A stretch of 6,531 nt of DNA from Oscillospiraceae bacterium (GTDB lineage: Bacteria > Bacillota > Clostridia > Oscillospirales > Acutalibacteraceae), in assembly GCA_031262125.1 (NCBI GenBank), contig JAISII010000020.1:1-6531 (forward strand), in the 5' to 3' direction. Below, piece after piece: positions 3,742 through 6,531 of the stretch (positions are counted from its first letter, which is position 1; every line of letters begins with the position of its first letter). The translations under genes and the position numbers were made by a program. The notes under the pieces were generated by a model. It ran no database searches, was not told where the DNA came from, and saw only the letters and a list, made by a program, of their open reading frames with translations.

Positions 3742-5391
3742 ATGACTAAAAAATTTTTAAGCATTGCTTTATGCTTGTGCCTTGTTTGTACAGTTTTTGC
3801 GGCGTTGCCGCTTGCGGTGGCTACGGTTAGTGCTGCTTCTACCGCTATCGACGGTGATTATAGGTACGAAATAAACGAGGACGGCAAAACTGTAAAAATT
3901 TACAGCTACCTTGGCAAAGAAACCGAATTGACTATGCCAAGCACTCTGGGCGGCTATACGGTAACAGAAATCGCCTCGTGGGCATTTAGAGACGATGTCG
4001 GCTTAACAAGCTTTACCCTGCCCAACACTATAACAACAATACACTCCGGTGCTTTTAGCGGTTGCAAAAACTTAACAACATTTACCCTAACCAACAGCAT
4101 AACCACAATAGCAGGTAATGCCTTTGAATATTGCGACAAGCTAACAAGTGTTATGATACCCAAATCTGTTAGCTATTTAGCCCCTTCGGCTTTTTATGGT
4201 TGCAAAAATATTAAAAAAATAAATATTGTCGATGCTAACCTTTACTATAGCGATGTTAACGGCATTGTTTATAACAAAGCACAAACCGAGCTTATCAGCT
4301 ACCCCGCAGGGCTTACCGCAACCTCGTACGAAATTTCGTATAATGTTAACACAATAGGCAGTATGGCTTTTGCCGGTAACAGCTACTTGCAAAGCGTTAA
4401 TATTGTTGATAGCGTTGAAACTATAAATCCCAGTGCATTTGCCGAATGCTCTGCCCTAACCGATGTTACAATGACCGACAATGTAACCAAAATAGACATT
4501 TATGCATTTTCTTATTGTCCCAACCTTAAAAATGTTACTTTGTCCGAAGAACTCACGGCAATCAGCCATGGTCTGTTTGAAGGTTGCACCGGCTTAACAA
4601 ACATAACAATCCCGGCAAAAGTAACCGGCATAGGTGCTTGGGCATTTCAATATTGCGAAAGCTTAGCAAAAATCACCATCCGCACAGCCACAACTACAAT
4701 TAAAACAAACGCATTTGCTTATTGCAAAGCATTAACAAAAATCACCATACCAAGCAAGGTTACAGATATAGCTTTTCCGCAGTTTGTTGGCTGCGAAAAC
4801 TTGGCGACTATCGAGGTTAATTCCAAAAACACCGAATATTGCAGCATAGACGGCGTTTTGTATAATAAAGCAGCAACCATGCTTATGTGTTACCCCCCTG
4901 CTAAAGCACAAACGTCTTTTACCGTACCCGATAGCGTAACCGAGATTTTCTACGATGCGTTTGTCGGATGCGGCAACTTAACAAGCCTAACCATACCAAA
5001 CAGCGTAACTAATATTTATGAAGACAATTATGGAGATACATTTAATGATTGCCCTAATTTAACCTTCTACTGCAACACAAATTCCTATGCCCACAGCTAT
5101 GCTGTGCAAAACAACATACCCTTTGTTTTGCTTGATGTGCCGACAGAACCAATATCAACCATCCCCAACTCAACCCCCATTTTAGGCGATGCCGACGGCG
5201 ACGGCAGTGTAACCATAAGCGACGCCACCGCAATACAAAAGCACTTGGCACAGCTGGAGCCTTTGGATGAAAATGCTCTGCTTGCCGCCAATGCCGACGG
5301 CAAAGATGAAGTTACAATTGCCGATGCAACAGCCATACAAAAATTTTTGGCACAGTTAGAGGTTGGGGATATTGGGAAAATGATTTCTTAA
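3742..5391 (+). CDS. Secreted BspA-type leucine-rich-repeat protein with C-terminal type I dockerin
   Basis: The protein has 549 residues. A Sec signal peptide (Lys-rich start, hydrophobic core, likely cleavage near VSA at about residue 30-32) is followed by about 13 LRR_5/BspA-type units of about 23 residues, with the recurring pattern L-x-x-(V/I)-x-(I/L)-P-x-x-(V/I)-x-x-I-x-x-x-A-F-x-x-C. Two non-LRR islands with the form DGVLYNK...L..YP (about 164-190 and 360-390) interrupt the array, as is common in the family. After a Pro/Thr/Ser-rich linker comes a two-repeat dockerin (483-540): calcium loop 1 is DADGDGSVTISD (483-494) and loop 2 is NADGKDEVTIAD (517-528). Dockerins bind cohesins, so the protein probably docks on a cell-surface or cellulosome-like scaffold. 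No LPXTG motif or membrane anchor is present. The start is supported by AGGTGA (3733-3738). It is driven by the promoter at 3681-3709. The role of the LRR part, perhaps ligand or host/plant binding, is not determinable here. Confidence 0.92.
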   Translation: MTKKFLSIALCLCLVCTVFAALPLAVATVSAASTAIDGDYRYEINEDGKTVKIYSYLGKETELTMPSTLGGYTVTEIASWAFRDDVGLTSFTLPNTITTIHSGAFSGCKNLTTFTLTNSITTIAGNAFEYCDKLTSVMIPKSVSYLAPSAFYGCKNIKKINIVDANLYYSDVNGIVYNKAQTELISYPAGLTATSYEISYNVNTIGSMAFAGNSYLQSVNIVDSVETINPSAFAECSALTDVTMTDNVTKIDIYAFSYCPNLKNVTLSEELTAISHGLFEGCTGLTNITIPAKVTGIGAWAFQYCESLAKITIRTATTTIKTNAFAYCKALTKITIPSKVTDIAFPQFVGCENLATIEVNSKNTEYCSIDGVLYNKAATMLMCYPPAKAQTSFTVPDSVTEIFYDAFVGCGNLTSLTIPNSVTNIYEDNYGDTFNDCPNLTFYCNTNSYAHSYAVQNNIPFVLLDVPTEPISTIPNSTPILGDADGDGSVTISDATAIQKHLAQLEPLDENALLAANADGKDEVTIADATAIQKFLAQLEVGDIGKMIS

Positions 5392-5423
5392 TATAAAACC
5401 CCACCCCGAATAATCAACCCAAA

Positions 5424-5468
5424 AATATCCAAAACTACTTTAAAAGGAGCTGAGTAGTTTTGGATATT
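5424..5468 (+). promoter_or_regulatory. Start-codon hairpin: SD in loop, TTG start in stem
   Basis: 5424-5439 and 5453-5468 are exact inverted repeats of 16 bases, with a further T-G wobble pair (5440/5452). The apical loop (5441-5451) contains the whole Shine-Dalgarno sequence AAAAGGAG (5442-5449). The TTG start codon (5460-5462) and the two codons after it are in the 3' arm. In mRNA this would expose the SD while burying the start codon. The base pairing is seen directly; regulation of translation is inferred. A DNA operator or a degenerate mobile-element end are alternatives. No T-run follows, so it is not a terminator. Confidence 0.7.
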
Positions 5469-6476
5469 GCTATAGATTTAGGTACGTGCAGAACACGGAT
5501 TTTTATAAAAGGTCGGGGCGTTGTTTTAGACGAGCCCAGCGTAATCGCCTATAACACGGTAACGCACGAAATTATTGCCGCCGGGCAAGACGCCCACGAA
5601 ATGATAGGTCGCACACCCCCGTACATTAACGCAGTTTTTCCGCTGGCAAACGGGGTAATTTCTAAAGCTGCTTTGGTGGAGGATATGGTAAATATCTTTA
5701 TGAGCCGTGTTTGCCAAAAGCGGCTGATGATGCCCCGTGTTGCCGCCTGTATTCCCGGAGAAATAACCGAAGTGGAGCAGCATGCCGTGGTTAATGCCCT
5801 AAGCAGCTGCGGCGTGCGGCGTGTTTGCCTGATTGAAGCTGCCAAAGCTGCGGCTATGGGGTCCGACCTGCCGTTTAACAGCCCGCATGGCTCGTTGGTT
5901 GTTAACGCCGGCGGAGGAACTACCGACATAGCGGTAATTTCGTTAGGCGGAATAGCAGCATGCAAAACTTTAAAAATCGGCGGCAATTTAATGGACGAAG
6001 AAATAGTAAAGCTGGTACGCCACAAGCATTCTTTGCTGGTTGGCACTGTTTCTGCCGAAAAATGCAAAATCTCCATCGGGACATTATTGCAACCCAATGA
6101 AGAAAAAGAATGCACCCTAAAAGGGCGGCATATACTCAAAAACCTGCCCCAAACGGTAAAAATAACCTCAAGCGGCATACGCAACGCCATTTTGCCCATA
6201 GCCGAGCAAATTGCAAAATCAATTCTTTCGGTTTTAGAGGTTACACCGCCCGAGCTTTTAAGCGATATTCAGTCCGACGGGTTAACCCTGTGCGGCGGCT
6301 TGGCAAACCTGCCCGGCTTTGATGCACTGATTGAACAGCACACCGAACTAAAAGTTACCGTACCCGAAAACCCCGATTTGCGGGTGATTGAGGGCTGCGG
6401 CATTGCCACGCAATACCTTGACGGGGTAAGCAAATATTACGGCGAAAATGTAATGCCCTTAAAGGTGGCACATTAA
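5460..6476 (+). CDS. MreB/Mbl-family actin-like protein (diverged paralog)
   Basis: This is a bacterial actin-fold ATPase of the rod-shape family, which forms membrane-associated filaments that guide cell-wall synthesis. The 338-residue length matches MreB/Mbl. Phosphate-1 motif: DLGTCRTRI (6-14), where MreB usually has DLGTANT. Phosphate-2: VNAGGGTTDIAVIS (148-161), where an Asp-Ile pair normally precedes GGGTT. The connecting block LIEAAKAAAMG (124-134) keeps E126 but has lost the usual second Glu and Pro. The adenosine motif is degenerate: LCGGLANLPGFDAL (277-290). These changes suggest a specialised paralog with altered nucleotide handling. The TTG start is chosen because AAAAGGAG ends 10 bases upstream and the first ATG downstream would remove phosphate-1. 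It is not next to mreC or mreD. It follows the LRR-dockerin gene by 68 bases on the same strand, so co-transcription is possible. The start is inside a long hairpin. Confidence 0.9.
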   Translation: MDIAIDLGTCRTRIFIKGRGVVLDEPSVIAYNTVTHEIIAAGQDAHEMIGRTPPYINAVFPLANGVISKAALVEDMVNIFMSRVCQKRLMMPRVAACIPGEITEVEQHAVVNALSSCGVRRVCLIEAAKAAAMGSDLPFNSPHGSLVVNAGGGTTDIAVISLGGIAACKTLKIGGNLMDEEIVKLVRHKHSLLVGTVSAEKCKISIGTLLQPNEEKECTLKGRHILKNLPQTVKITSSGIRNAILPIAEQIAKSILSVLEVTPPELLSDIQSDGLTLCGGLANLPGFDALIEQHTELKVTVPENPDLRVIEGCGIATQYLDGVSKYYGENVMPLKVAH

Positions 6477-6531
6477 GTAGGAACCACCCTTGTTTGCAAA
6501 ACACCATGATCTCAAAAAATTTAAATTTTAT
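6477..6531. other. Window end, no gene seen
   Basis: The remaining 55 bases hold AACCACCC (6482-6489), a third copy of the 8-mer found twice after hydG, and a 14-base A/T palindrome AAAATTTAAATTTT (6516-6529). No T-run terminator for the MreB-like gene is visible before the sequence ends. Confidence 0.6.

Noticed and set aside
5424..5468. Rho-independent terminator of the LRR-dockerin gene
   Set aside because: The stem is A/T-rich and is followed by coding sequence with no T-run; its register on the SD and start codon fits translation control better.
5549..6199. 216-codon open frame on the minus strand
   Set aside because: It is fully antisense to the MreB-like gene, whose motifs establish the plus strand as coding; no family features are seen in the shadow product.

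Overview
The window reads as chromosomal DNA of an anaerobic, fermentative Gram-positive bacterium, most likely a clostridial lineage of the Oscillospiraceae/Ruminococcaceae kind. This is inferred from [FeFe]-hydrogenase maturation genes, a PduL-type phosphotransacylase, a BspA-type leucine-rich-repeat protein ending in a type I dockerin, strong AAGGAG-like ribosome binding sites, and intergenic palindromic repeats of a sort I associate with gut Clostridia. No database search was possible, so the taxonomy is an inference.

Layout from left to right: the 3' end of hydG (1-300, +); a 382-base spacer packed with repeats; hydF (683-1993, +); a 300-base gene-free stretch made of short hairpins and a heptamer array (1994-2293); pduL on the minus strand (2294-2860) with its own terminator; a divergent promoter region around an 18-bp perfect palindrome; comF (2982-3653, +); a clear sigma-A-type promoter; a secreted LRR-dockerin protein (3742-5391, +); and a diverged MreB-family gene starting at TTG (5460-6476, +). 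The last 55 bases hold no gene.

hydG and hydF work together. HydG makes the CO and cyanide-bearing iron synthon, and HydF is the scaffold GTPase that delivers the precursor cluster to the hydrogenase. PduL interconverts an acyl-CoA and an acyl phosphate, so it fits fermentative energy conservation in the same kind of cell, although it is transcribed against hydF. ComF, the LRR-dockerin protein and the MreB paralog have no obvious shared pathway with these or with one another.

The most unusual signal is a perfect 16-bp inverted repeat (5424-5439 / 5453-5468) at the start of the MreB-like gene. In RNA it would place the Shine-Dalgarno sequence in the apical loop and bury the TTG start codon in the stem, which suggests translational control. 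The intergenic regions are also notable. They contain three phased 7-bp tandem arrays with units of the form TCTNNNN, a cluster of perfect hairpins that all have 3-nt loops, and two copies of a terminator-like palindromic repeat in opposite orientations.
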